NCBI RefSeq assembly: GCF_017115105.1
Contig: NZ_JABXKH010000171.1
Span: forward strand, 1 to 38,046
Length of the DNA: 38,046 nucleotides
Direction of reading: 5' to 3'
DNA from: Nostoc sp. NMS2
GTDB lineage: Bacteria > Cyanobacteriota > Cyanobacteriia > Cyanobacteriales > Nostocaceae
Both the position numbers and the translations under genes were made by a program. Numbering within the stretch: position 1 is the stretch's first letter; the number at the start of each line of letters is the position of its first letter. Positions 23,637 to 31,875 of the stretch are shown piece after piece. The notes under the pieces were generated by a model. The model ran no database searches, was not told the DNA's origin, and was given only the letters and a program-made list of their open reading frames with translations.

Positions 23637-23960
23637 TCAAAGATACTTTTCTAGAGTGGAAGCTAATGTACTTTTAGGTACAGCGCCTACCACCATATCT
23701 ACTTTTTGTCCATCTTTAAAAATCATTAATGTGGGAATACTGCGGATACCATACTGACTAGCAACTTGAGGATTTTCATCCGTGTTGACTTTGACGACCT
23801 TGATTTGACCTTTGTACTGTTCGGAGATTTCATCGACAACAGGAGCTACCATACGGCATGGTCCGCACCAGGGTGCCCAAAAGTCAACTAAAACAGGTAC
23901 ATCGCTGTCGAGTACTTCTTGCTTGAAACTAGAATCGGTAACTTGTGCGGCTGTTGACAT
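23637..23960 (-). CDS. trxA: Thioredoxin
   Basis: 107 residues from ATG 23960, the usual size. The frame extends 6 codons further to a TTG, but GAAGG lies 8 bases before ATG 23960, which is preferred. Active site WCGPC is at residues 31-35 within VLVDFWAPWCGPCRMVAP; the cis-Pro loop SIPTLMIF and the VVGAVPKSTL end are typical of m-type thioredoxins. It reduces disulfides in Calvin-cycle and antioxidant target proteins and is itself reduced by ferredoxin- or NADPH-thioredoxin reductase. Same strand as guaB3, about 360 bases downstream of it, with an inverted repeat between. Confidence 0.95.
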   Translation of the reverse strand: MSTAAQVTDSSFKQEVLDSDVPVLVDFWAPWCGPCRMVAPVVDEISEQYKGQIKVVKVNTDENPQVASQYGIRSIPTLMIFKDGQKVDMVVGAVPKSTLASTLEKYL

Positions 23961-24087
23961 GCCTAAAACCTTCGCCAATAATATCTGAACTTGGTGAAAA
24001 TTCTACCATAGCAAAAACCTCAGCTTGGAAGTGCGAGGATGTACATTTGCAAAGAAGCTCTCTTATTTTATTTACAAACATAAGGAA

Positions 24088-24111
24088 CCGCCCGAACAGT
24101 AGTCCGGGCGG
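24088..24111 (-). promoter_or_regulatory. GC-rich inverted repeat in the guaB3-trxA spacer
   Basis: CCGCCCG (24088-24094) and CGGGCGG (24105-24111) form a 7-base GC stem with a 10-base loop, about 130 bases before the trxA start. On the minus strand no long T run follows, so it is either a weak terminator for guaB3 or a leader structure of trxA. Confidence 0.4.
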
Positions 24112-24223
24112 AGTGTGGTGTGAGGAGTGAACGGAAACATTCGTCTCCGCTATTTCTATTGTAGGCGACATATCGGATTTTTCCAGCAATTGTTTAGGGG
24201 GCTGGAAAAATTTATTGAAGAAT

Positions 24224-24260
24224 TTGGGATTGGGAATTGGGAATTGGGAATTGGGAATTG
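24224..24260. repeat. TGGGAAT heptamer array (STRR)
   Basis: Five tandem 7-base units (TTGGGAT, then four TGGGAAT) downstream of guaB3. This is the reverse-strand counterpart of the CCAATTC-type array at 14139. Confidence 0.9.
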
Positions 24261-24323
24261 CTGAGTTAGGAATTCTCCCATCACTCCCTCATCTCCCTCA
24301 TCCCCATGCCCCATTCTCCAATT

Positions 24324-25487
24324 CTATTTCCCCATACCTAATTGTTGAGCTTTTTGGTAAACTTTACCCTCGGTTAATAGGGAAGGCGCAATCACAACTT
24401 CCACTTGCTGCATTTCTTTAATATTTTTGGCTCCTAAGGTGCCCATACTCGTCTTTAAGGCTCCTAAAAGATTGTGAGTGCCATCATCTAGTCCGGCTGG
24501 GCCAATGAGTATTTGCTCTAGGCTACCGGTGGTGGCAACGCGAATACGAGTACCACGAGGCAACACCGGGCTAGGAGTCGCCATACCCCAATGATAACCC
24601 CGTCCTGGGGCTTCTGCGGCTCTGGCAAAGGGGGAACCAATCATCACGCCATCAGCACCACAGGCGATGCATTTACAAATATCGCCACCGGTGATTAAAC
24701 CGCCATCAGCAATAATGGGGATATAGTTGCCAGTTTCATTGTAGTAATCATCTCGTGCTGCGGCACAATCTGCGATCGCAGTTGCCTGTGGCACACCCAC
24801 ACCCAACACCCCACGGGATGTACAAGCCGCACCAGGGCCAATTCCCACCAGTACGCCAGCCGCCCCAGCTTTCAACAAATTCAACGTAACTTCGTAAGTC
24901 ACGCAATTCCCCAATACCACAGGGATGGGCATGGAACGACAAAATTCTGCTAAATCAAGTGGTATTACAGATTCTGGTGACAGATGTGCAGTAGAAACTA
25001 CCGTAGCCTGAACAAAAAATAAATCTGCCCCAGCTTTGACCACCGCCTCACCGTATTTACTTGCACCGGCTGGAGTTGCACTCACCGCCGCAATGCCACC
25101 TTGTTGTTTAATTTCCTGAATACGTTTTTCAATTAATTCCGGCTTTATTGGTTCGGCATAGAGTTCTTGCATCAGGGCAACAAATTCATCTTTCCCCACA
25201 GAGGCAATCCGATCTAATATTGGCTCTGGGTCAACGTAGCGAGTGTGAATACCCTCTAAATTGAGGACACCTAATGCTCCCAACTGTGACAAACGTACAG
25301 CCATACGAACATCTACTACGCCATCCATTGCACTGGCAATTATCGGAATTTCTCGCTCAATATTGCCAATCCGCCACTTAGTATCTGCCAAACTAGGATC
25401 TAGTGTTCTGTTACCAGGAACTAGAGCAATTTCATCTATTCCGTAAGCTCTGCGAGCTGTTTTTCCCCGCCCAAGTTGAATTTCCAC
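24324..25487 (-). CDS. guaB3: IMP dehydrogenase family protein GuaB3
   Basis: 387 residues, a TIM-barrel IMPDH/GMP reductase-family enzyme without CBS domains. Seen: SAMDGVVDVRMAVRLSQLGALGVLNLEG at about 52-79, the catalytic loop GPGAACTSRGVLGVG with C222, the phosphate-binding PIIADGGLITGGDICKCIACGADGVMIGSPFAR, and GGLE-like C-terminal loops. Length and the ARRAYGIDEIALVPG start match the GuaB3 subfamily of cyanobacteria and actinobacteria. This subfamily was long annotated as IMP dehydrogenase; recent work on a cyanobacterial member found GMP reductase activity (recalled, not checked). A role in guanine nucleotide balance is therefore likely. Monocistronic or with trxA downstream. Confidence 0.9.
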   Translation of the reverse strand: MEIQLGRGKTARRAYGIDEIALVPGNRTLDPSLADTKWRIGNIEREIPIIASAMDGVVDVRMAVRLSQLGALGVLNLEGIHTRYVDPEPILDRIASVGKDEFVALMQELYAEPIKPELIEKRIQEIKQQGGIAAVSATPAGASKYGEAVVKAGADLFFVQATVVSTAHLSPESVIPLDLAEFCRSMPIPVVLGNCVTYEVTLNLLKAGAAGVLVGIGPGAACTSRGVLGVGVPQATAIADCAAARDDYYNETGNYIPIIADGGLITGGDICKCIACGADGVMIGSPFARAAEAPGRGYHWGMATPSPVLPRGTRIRVATTGSLEQILIGPAGLDDGTHNLLGALKTSMGTLGAKNIKEMQQVEVVIAPSLLTEGKVYQKAQQLGMGK

Positions 25488-25953
25488 GCTTTAACTTTTT
25501 TTCAAATCTGTTTAAGCTAGGGTATCAAATTGTGAGATGAGTTGGGGCGTTTTTTTCCCTGAGCTACATAGATAAATTCCATTTACCCAAGTCACCACTC
25601 GAAACTTTGGTGGACGCAAAGTATTTACTAAGCAACCAAATGAGCAAAAACAGTTAATTGATTTTTATATTGTGTTACTTGAGGATTGGTGTTGCTTTAG
25701 TTTTCGGTAATTTGACAATGATAGTGTCTATTATTACTGAGTTAATATCAATATTATTGGCATTAGTTCTCTTAATTTGCCTGTATTGACTTAGGTCAAG
25801 ATCAGGCAAATTCTCATAAATGATACCAAATTGGAATAGCTTGTATCATTTCAAATCAATAAACCTTCTGAATCGGAAGATTTTCAATTCCAAAATCCAA
25901 GTTGCGCTTTCAGCGCACCAAAGGTGCGACCCAAAATCCAAAATTGATTTGAT
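25488..25953. other. Spacer between ydcF-like gene and guaB3
   Basis: 466 bases, AT-rich. Near 25900-25932 is a dispersed repeat with two nested hairpins (GCGCTTTCAGCGC and GCACCAAAGGTGC) followed by CCAAAATCCAAAATT. This could act as a terminus for transcripts of neither flanking gene, as both run leftward. No gene seen. Confidence 0.5.
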
Positions 25954-26523
25954 TTACCGTTTATTTTTAGCTGCATCCACACCAGTGTAACCAGTTGCGA
26001 TCCAAAGTATGGCTCTCGCTCCATCACGGATAGATTTTTCGATAGATTCAGGGGGTTTTTCTGAAGGAACTGGCACTGGTTTTAAATAAATACCTCGACT
26101 ACCCAAAATAATTTCGCCGATGACGCAAGCCCGGCGCATGTGGAAGTCTGAAGTAATTAAATAAACGCTCTTGATGCCGCGAGCTTGCAAATCATCTACC
26201 AACGTAGTAAAATTAGTAACTGTATCGACGGCCTCATAGTCCAGGTGTAAACGCTTGGGATCAACACCAGCTTTGGTAAAGACTCGTTGGGTGAATCTAG
26301 GTGGACTGCCCCCAGTAATCCAAATTGGTATATTTGGATGCTGGCGGACAAATTCGGCCGTAAATTTCTCTCGCTCTAAACGTCTCGTTGAACCACCCAA
26401 CACTACAACTGCTTGCGGCTGTACAAATTGGTTTTGTACTTCTTTGTATCCCCACCAGATGATTAGTGGTAGGACAAAAGCCATAAAGCGAAAAGATTTA
26501 CCTGTAAACAGTAGCTTATTCAA
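25954..26523 (-). CDS. YdcF-like (DUF218) membrane-anchored protein
   Basis: 189 residues. One N-terminal hydrophobic helix (about 11-27, FRFMAFVLPLIIWWGY) serves as a signal anchor. The DUF218 fold follows: AVVVLGGSTRRLERE, IPIWITGGSPP, TVTNFTTLVDDLQARGIKSVYLITSDFHMRRA (His/Arg motif) and VPVPSEKP. Relatives are SanA and YdcF, linked to envelope integrity; the biochemical activity of the family is uncertain. The short length and single helix suggest an extracytoplasmic domain. It stands alone between guaB3 and sbcD on the same strand, with long spacers either side. Confidence 0.85.
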   Translation of the reverse strand: MNKLLFTGKSFRFMAFVLPLIIWWGYKEVQNQFVQPQAVVVLGGSTRRLEREKFTAEFVRQHPNIPIWITGGSPPRFTQRVFTKAGVDPKRLHLDYEAVDTVTNFTTLVDDLQARGIKSVYLITSDFHMRRACVIGEIILGSRGIYLKPVPVPSEKPPESIEKSIRDGARAILWIATGYTGVDAAKNKR

Positions 26524-26752
26524 GGCTCGATAACTTTTTTTACTGAGTCAAGAATTTCCTCTAGCTAGAAGAAAAACAATAGTTGATAGTAGGGTAGCAA
26601 ACTCCTCTCAAAACTGCCCAAATTTATATTCGGGTGGTTTGCATATTACAGCGCGATTAAGCGGACTTGAAGTTTTTCCTCTAATTGATGGATCATCCTA
26701 ACCTGTATTGGAGAATTCATCAAAGGGTTCTAGCACCTTGTCGGAGAATCTC

Positions 26753-26867
26753 ATTTAGGTTATCTGGAAAACCTCTCTCCTTTTAGGAGAGACTTTGAAA
26801 TTCCCCCCTTCCGCGTCGGGAAGAAGGTTAGAAGGTTTTTCGTGGGTTTTTCCAGATGACGCTAAAT
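26753..26867. mobile_element. MITE-like element with about 22-base imperfect inverted ends
   Basis: Left end ATTTAGGTTATCTGGAAAACC pairs with right end GGTTTTTCCAGATGACGCTAAAT with two differences and one gap. Inside are a CCTCTCTCC/GGAGAG hairpin and a CCCTTCC/GGAAG-like pair. 115 bases, no coding capacity, immediately downstream of sbcD. Confidence 0.6.
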
Positions 26868-26913
26868 TTCGCGTCTCTACTAAATCTGTATTTAAATATA
26901 GTTGGCATCTATC

Positions 26914-28167
26914 CTACTCGCTAATTGCTGTTTCTAGCCAAACTTCCACATCATCCGCTAGCAACTTCTGTGCAGCATCCAGCATTGATGTTGCTATGTC
27001 TTTGAGGTCTTCGCGGTTATTCAAGTAAGTTTTCAAGGCTTCCATTGGGTCGATGCTGCTACTTGCAGTCAATTCAGGAATCCGGGGGCGAGCTAATTGA
27101 CTCAATAATTCTGCTTGAATGGTGTAGGTGTGAGCGGGACTTAAAGCAGTATGTAGAGAGGAACTATCAATTAAATCCATCTGTTCGGAGCGGAGTTTGT
27201 AAATTAGCCGTACTACAGCATCTTGAATATCATACTTAGCGATCGCTTTCATTAACAACGCTTGCGGCTCATCTGCTTTCGAGATATCCACTTCAATGGT
27301 GCGGAAAGTCCGAACTGTTAAGGGACAAAATTCCCATTCCGCCTTCCCTCGCTCCAGTTCCAGCATCACATAGCCTTTGTCTTCTTTTTCTTCACTAAAA
27401 TCTACCCGCTCAATACTCCCCGGATAAATCACTGGCGGATTGTTAGATTTATTCAGGTTCTGGTGACGGTGGATGTGTCCCAACGCTACATAATCAAAAC
27501 AAGGTCGCGTCAGCAAAGATAGAGGGAGAGTAAAGCCTTTACCTACTGCCAAAAAGCGTTCTGCGCCCAAGGTAGCATTGTCAGCCATCAAATGAGCCAA
27601 AAGGACAGTTGGCACATCGGGGTCAAGACGGCGAATTTCCCCTTCCATTACAACTCGCAGACGTTCAGTTAACAGTTCGTTGACTTCTGCCAAAGACGAA
27701 CCTTCAGTTTCTTGGCGAGTCATCAGAGTGGAACGGGTCAACCAAGGGAGGGTAATTACCTGCACTTTGCCATTGCGGGTTTCGATGCAGTGAGTAGTTA
27801 ATGTATCACCGACAACAAATCCTGGCACTCCCAAAGTGCGGTAAATATTTAAACTCGCTCCTCCCTGTCCTTGGGAATGTTGGTCGTGGTTGCCTACCAA
27901 CAGCACTGTTGGAATATTGGCATCCATAAGACGGCGAAATTGGCTGGCAAAAGCTTGTTGTACATAAGGCGGTGGTGTCGCATCCGGGAAAGCATCGCCA
28001 CCAAATATCACCATATCAACAGCATCTGTCAGCGCTCTGTCAATACATATAGACAAGGTATTGACAAAATCCTCCAATCGTGTATTTAACCCAGTTGCCG
28101 GATTAATTCGTCCGTGGGAGAAACCGCTTCCCATGTGGATGTCGGAAAGATGGAGGATTTTTATCAT
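26914..28167 (-). CDS. sbcD: SbcD-like nuclease, metallophosphatase (Mre11 family)
   Basis: 417 residues. Metallophosphatase motifs are all visible near the N-terminus: DIH in LHLSDIHMGSG, GGD in VIFGGDAFPD, GNHD in LLVGNHDQHSQG, a later HLM, and GHIHRH. The C-terminal part (capping domain) has LRSEQMDLIDSSS and an acidic end. It is the nuclease subunit of the SbcCD DNA-end and hairpin-processing complex. The ATPase SbcC is not adjacent, which is usual for cyanobacteria. The start MIKILHLSDIHMG is typical. A run of heptamer repeats lies immediately upstream, between it and cysH; both genes are on the same strand, so any sbcD promoter must lie in or beyond that repeat block. Confidence 0.9.
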   Translation of the reverse strand: MIKILHLSDIHMGSGFSHGRINPATGLNTRLEDFVNTLSICIDRALTDAVDMVIFGGDAFPDATPPPYVQQAFASQFRRLMDANIPTVLLVGNHDQHSQGQGGASLNIYRTLGVPGFVVGDTLTTHCIETRNGKVQVITLPWLTRSTLMTRQETEGSSLAEVNELLTERLRVVMEGEIRRLDPDVPTVLLAHLMADNATLGAERFLAVGKGFTLPLSLLTRPCFDYVALGHIHRHQNLNKSNNPPVIYPGSIERVDFSEEKEDKGYVMLELERGKAEWEFCPLTVRTFRTIEVDISKADEPQALLMKAIAKYDIQDAVVRLIYKLRSEQMDLIDSSSLHTALSPAHTYTIQAELLSQLARPRIPELTASSSIDPMEALKTYLNNREDLKDIATSMLDAAQKLLADDVEVWLETAISE

Positions 28168-28303
28168 AATTTGTCATTAGTCCTTAGTCATTTGTCCTTT
28201 GTCTAATACTAATGACTAATTTGTCCTTAGTCCTTAGTCCTTAGTCCTTTGTCTAATACTAATGACTAATACTTCGACTACGCTCAGTACAAGTGACCAA
28301 TGA
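28168..28303. repeat. AGTCCTT / AATGACT heptamer block
   Basis: Runs of TTAGTCC and TTTGTCC heptamers, in two similar halves each ending in TAATACTAATGACTAAT, followed by an inverted copy of the CTTGTACTGAGCGTAGTCGAAGT repeat seen at 3688-3712. No gene. Confidence 0.85.
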
Positions 28304-29029
28304 CTAAATATGAATTCCGCATTCTGTTTTATCACTTCCCCGCCAACGTCCGGCGCGTTCGTCTTCGCCTTCGCCTACTTTGGTAGTGATAGGTTGGTCG
28401 CCAATGCTGGGATAACCTTTGTCGTGGAGTGGGTTGTAGATGACTCCGTGTTCAGCCACGTAAACCCAACTATCTTGGCGTGTCCAAGTAGCAATAGGAT
28501 TTACTTTCAACCGACCTTTACCGTCTAATTCAAATATGGGCATATTAGCACGGGTTACTGCTTGGTCACGGCGGCGACCGGTAATCCAAGCGACGCTGTT
28601 GAGTTCGTCTAGACCCCGTAGCAGTGGTTCAATTTTTGTAATGTGGTGGAATTTGGCAATATCCTTGTCCCAAAGTTTATCGCCGTATTTGGCTTCAAAG
28701 GCTTCGCGGGTTTCTACGTCTGGAGTTTTGAAAGTTTGCAAATCCAGGTTGTAGATTTGTATGGCTTTGGCTACTAATTCTAAGCTTTCTGGGAAGTGGT
28801 GCAAGGTGTCGAGAAAGATCACAGGAACGGGATGCTTCAGTTCACTGTAAAGAATATGGGTGATTATCATGTCATCCACGTTAAAGGCGCTGGTTTGTAC
28901 CAGTCCCGTTGGGATATTTTCTATAGACCATGCCAGTATTTCTTTGGGAGTGGCAGTTTCAAATTGCTGATTTAATTTTTCTAAGTCAAAAGCGATCGCT
29001 TGGTTTCTAGATGCCGTGGAGACTGTCAT
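28304..29029 (-). CDS. cysH: Phosphoadenylyl-sulfate (PAPS) reductase
   Basis: 241 residues. It reduces PAPS to sulfite with thioredoxin (or glutaredoxin) as electron donor in assimilatory sulfate reduction. Seen: the nucleotide loop TSAFNVDDMIITHIL, PVIFLDTLHHFPESLE, ITGRRRDQAVTRANMPIFE, the WTRQDSWVYVAEHGVIYNPLHDKGYPSIGD segment, and the catalytic C237 in the terminal KTECGIH. The protein has no other cysteine, so it lacks the CC-CxxC iron-sulfur motif of APS reductases; PAPS is the expected substrate. The start MTVSTASRNQAIAFDL is preceded by GATTATC on the minus strand, a weak ribosome site. Confidence 0.93.
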   Translation of the reverse strand: MTVSTASRNQAIAFDLEKLNQQFETATPKEILAWSIENIPTGLVQTSAFNVDDMIITHILYSELKHPVPVIFLDTLHHFPESLELVAKAIQIYNLDLQTFKTPDVETREAFEAKYGDKLWDKDIAKFHHITKIEPLLRGLDELNSVAWITGRRRDQAVTRANMPIFELDGKGRLKVNPIATWTRQDSWVYVAEHGVIYNPLHDKGYPSIGDQPITTKVGEGEDERAGRWRGSDKTECGIHI

Positions 29030-29242
29030 GATAATCTTCTGTTCAAATATTTTTACCTTGATTAAGATTTATTTTACTCCATAAAGGCGCGTATTCCGCT
29101 CGGAGTTCAGGTATTTATTCTGTTCGGAAATTACTACATTATTTTGGAACTGGAGAAACTAGGAAAATAACCCATTACCAGTAAAAATTAACACCTAAGT
29201 ATAAATTAATAATTTACTAAGAAACGTTACGGGAATTTAAGT

Positions 29243-29271
29243 TTTACAATGGTTATATAGATATTTATACT
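29243..29271 (+). promoter_or_regulatory. Sigma70-type promoter of the 34-residue peptide gene
   Basis: -35 TTTACA (29243-29248), a spacer of exactly 17 bases, -10 TATACT (29266-29271). Start of transcription would be near 29278, about 40 bases before the ATG at 29320. Confidence 0.65.
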
Positions 29272-29319
29272 GATTTTGATATGGTTAAGAAACAATTAAT
29301 AAAAAGGATTTTTACTTAA

Positions 29320-29424
29320 ATGAACACTTCAAAATCCCCCAATCGCTTAGGTGAATCTATAATTATGGGTGCTTTAATGATGTTAACCAGTGTTGGCGTT
29401 ATTACAATAATGAACTTTTTCTAA
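29320..29424 (+). CDS. 34-residue single-helix membrane peptide, unknown
   Basis: A tiny gene with its own promoter (29243-29271), a possible ribosome site AAGGA 11 bases upstream, and its own terminator (29463). The product has a polar N-terminus (MNTSKSPNRLGES) and one hydrophobic helix (residues 14-34, IIMGALMMLTSVGVITIMNFF) rich in Met, with no charged residue after Glu12. The polar, lightly basic N-terminus suggests N-in topology. It has the size and shape of the small subunits that accompany photosynthetic or respiratory complexes, or of small stress peptides, but I recognise no known subunit. The short transcript, about 215 bases, could also have an RNA function. Confidence 0.6.
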   Translation: MNTSKSPNRLGESIIMGALMMLTSVGVITIMNFF

Positions 29425-29462
29425 GATCAATATTTTCTAATTTTAGTAATAAAACTTCACAT

Positions 29463-29492
29463 AGCCCTGCTCAAAACCGAGTGGGGCTTTTG
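29463..29492 (+). terminator. Terminator of the 34-residue peptide gene
   Basis: AGCCC (29463-29467) pairs with GGGCT (29484-29488), and CTC with GAG across a small internal loop, followed by TTTTGCTTTT. It lies 39 bases after the stop codon. Confidence 0.75.
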
Positions 29493-29496
29493 CTTT

Positions 29497-29771
29497 TCTG
29501 ATGCATATATAACAATGTATGTTAAGCCTCTTGTGTGACTGATTGAGAAGGTATCCCGACTGAACCCCCTCAAAAAAAGAGCTTGCCTCAACAAATAATT
29601 AAGCTTAGTGCCATTCGATCTGAAGTTGAAGTGAGTTTTGTAGCCAGTTAGGGAAAACTACTAATAGCTATAGATGGTACTTAATTAAGAGATTTTGGTG
29701 TTTCACTGATTTTCGCTTAACTAAGTGCCATTGATGCTTGTCCTGTCTAAACATCCAGAAAATACACCATC
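29497..29771. other. Spacer before the sensor gene pair
   Basis: About 275 bases. The phrase CTTAGTGCCATT occurs at about 29604 and again, slightly changed, at about 29719 (also near 1050), marking a small dispersed repeat. I see no gene; the promoter of the following pair is not evident. Confidence 0.4.
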
Positions 29772-30308
29772 ATGGTTAACGTATCTTCGATCGAAAACCA
29801 AATAAAATCCTTAGAATTACCAATCGAGCGCGATCACTTTCTGCGTACAATGATTCGAGAATTGGCTGGAACCTTACAAGATGTCGTTGGGATTGAACAG
29901 GCAGCAGGCTTTTTGAATGTGGTTGGCTATCGAACAGGTCAACAGGTAAATCAACGCTACCAGAATGCTTTGCAACTGTCAAATCTTTCTCGAGAGCAGG
30001 TAACTGCCGTCCTCGTAGATTGGAAACGCCGGATTCAAGGCGACTTTTATGTGATTGAAGAAACTGATGAGAAGATCGTTTTAGGCAATCGCAAATGCCC
30101 CTTTGCAGAACAGGTAGAAGGGCGCGAAGCCATGTGTGTCATGACATCTAATATTTTTGGCGCGATCGCAGCCGACAATCTCGGCTACGCTAGAGTTGAG
30201 TTACAAGACACGATCGCCAAAGGCGCACAGGAATGCAAAATCGTCATTTATCTCAAACCTGGCGAAGCATCAGACGAGTTTGCAGCACAAGAATATTTCA
30301 AAGCATAG
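29772..30308 (+). CDS. Methanogen-output-domain-like sensory protein
   Basis: 178 residues, cytoplasmic. A helical N-terminal half (about 1-90) is followed by a compact C-terminal domain with the pattern CPFAEQVEGREAMCVMTSNIFGAIAADNLGYA and ending CKIVIYLKPGE. This resembles the methanogen output domain 1 family found next to or inside histidine kinases. Three cysteines (C109, C122, C155) sit at positions that could bind a metal or sense redox state. The sensor kinase gene follows 74 bases downstream on the same strand, so the two likely work together, this protein sensing or modulating the kinase. There is no good ribosome site before ATG 29772. The family assignment is by eye. Confidence 0.65.
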   Translation: MVNVSSIENQIKSLELPIERDHFLRTMIRELAGTLQDVVGIEQAAGFLNVVGYRTGQQVNQRYQNALQLSNLSREQVTAVLVDWKRRIQGDFYVIEETDEKIVLGNRKCPFAEQVEGREAMCVMTSNIFGAIAADNLGYARVELQDTIAKGAQECKIVIYLKPGEASDEFAAQEYFKA

Positions 30309-30382
30309 TTTAGTATCTTCATTTTTACGCCTTCAGTGCTACGAGCAATGGTAAAGACCCCTGCTTCAATATCTCAAGATCG

Positions 30383-31720
30383 ATGATTAATGCCTTTGAT
30401 CAATTTTTAGTGGTTGCCCAGATTTTACCAGAACCTCTGCTTCTTGTGACTAGCGCAGGTGAAATTTTAGCAGTCAATCAACCTGCTGCCAGACTCTTTA
30501 GCAAAACTAGTAAAGCACTCATTGGTCAACGTCTTACCGAGTTTGTCACTGATTCTTCAGACAAGATCATCGACTATCTTCGAGCTTGCTCCCAAAGTCG
30601 TCAAATGATTTTGGGAGCTTTAACCATCCACCAAGACCAAGGAGAGGGAATTCCTTGTTGTAGTCAAGGGGCTGTAATCCAACCGCGAGAGGCAGAAAGT
30701 CCAGCCATTAATTTACTGCGGTTAGAAAAGCGAACGAGTAATCAATTCGTTTTGCTTAACCAAAAAATTCATGCACTGAGTAAAGAAATTCAACAGCGCC
30801 AACGCATTGAGGTAGAACTCTCACAATCCAATGAAACCTTAAGACAAACTCTGATCAAACTGCAAAATGCCCTTGAAGCTGTCCAAACGGAAAAGATGTC
30901 TGGGCTAGGGCATTTAGTTGCAGGGATTGCCCATGAAATTAATAATCCGGTTAGCTTTATTTATGGAAATCTCACCTATGCGAGTGAATACTATAATAAT
31001 TTATTGCAACTGATTCACCTCTATCAGCAAGAATATCCCAATCCGAGCCTAGTGATTCAGCAGGAAATTCAAGTCTTGGATATTGATTTTATTCAAAATG
31101 ATCTAAAAAAATTACTCCAGTCAATGCAGAGAGGTTCCGAGCGGATTAGCGAGATTGTTAAATCTTTGCGAAACTTCTCTCGATTAGACGAAGCAACATT
31201 CAAGGTGGTTGATATTCATGAGGGTTTAGAGGCTGCATTGATGATTTTACAAAGTCGTCTTAACCCTAGCCATCAGCATTCTGGTATTGAAGTGATTAAG
31301 GAATATGGAGAATTGCCTTGGATTTCTTGTTCTCCTGGGCAACTCAATCAAGTGTTTATGCATCTCCTGAATAATGCGATCGATGCTTTAGAAGAAGCTG
31401 AACAAGTGCGATGGTCTGCGACCGACCGTAGGTCATCGCCACAACCAATGCAAAATGATCCTAGTCGGATCTGGATTCGCACAGACAAACTAAGCGATCG
31501 CTACATTAGAATTCGCATCAAAGATAATGGTAGCGGAATCCCCACCCAGATTCATCATCAGATATTTAATCCCTTCTTCACTACTAAGCCAGTCGGCAAA
31601 GGGACAGGATTAGGATTATCTATTTGTTACCAAATCATCGAGAGCCATGATGGTCAAATTAATGTGATATCTGATCGAGCTTGGGGAACTGAATTTAGTA
31701 TTGAGTTACCCATTGTTTAG
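30383..31720 (+). CDS. PAS-domain sensor histidine kinase
   Basis: 445 residues, no membrane segment, so cytoplasmic. An N-terminal PAS-like domain (about 8-65, PLLLVTSAGEILAVNQPAARLF) is followed by a region with a CC pair (92-93), a coiled coil (about 122-172) and the H box GLGHLVAGIAHEINNPVSF with phospho-accepting H184. The catalytic domain has N box VFMHLLNNAIDALEEAE, G1 DNGSGIP, F box FNPFFTTKP and G2 GKGTGLGLSICYQIIESHDG. All residues needed for activity appear present. No receiver domain is fused and no response regulator lies nearby, so its partner is unknown. Probably co-transcribed with the upstream output-domain protein. Confidence 0.9.
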   Translation: MINAFDQFLVVAQILPEPLLLVTSAGEILAVNQPAARLFSKTSKALIGQRLTEFVTDSSDKIIDYLRACSQSRQMILGALTIHQDQGEGIPCCSQGAVIQPREAESPAINLLRLEKRTSNQFVLLNQKIHALSKEIQQRQRIEVELSQSNETLRQTLIKLQNALEAVQTEKMSGLGHLVAGIAHEINNPVSFIYGNLTYASEYYNNLLQLIHLYQQEYPNPSLVIQQEIQVLDIDFIQNDLKKLLQSMQRGSERISEIVKSLRNFSRLDEATFKVVDIHEGLEAALMILQSRLNPSHQHSGIEVIKEYGELPWISCSPGQLNQVFMHLLNNAIDALEEAEQVRWSATDRRSSPQPMQNDPSRIWIRTDKLSDRYIRIRIKDNGSGIPTQIHHQIFNPFFTTKPVGKGTGLGLSICYQIIESHDGQINVISDRAWGTEFSIELPIV

Positions 31721-31875
31721 TAGGGTATCACAGCTATGATTCCACTAGTACAGCACGGCGTAAATAAACCACCCATTCCAAATCAACGAAACGCTTACGC
31801 TATATTCATTTTTAATTTTTAATTCCGCCTTGCGGTACTAGTAGGGGATGTTTTTTCACTAGAAGTCCCTAACCG

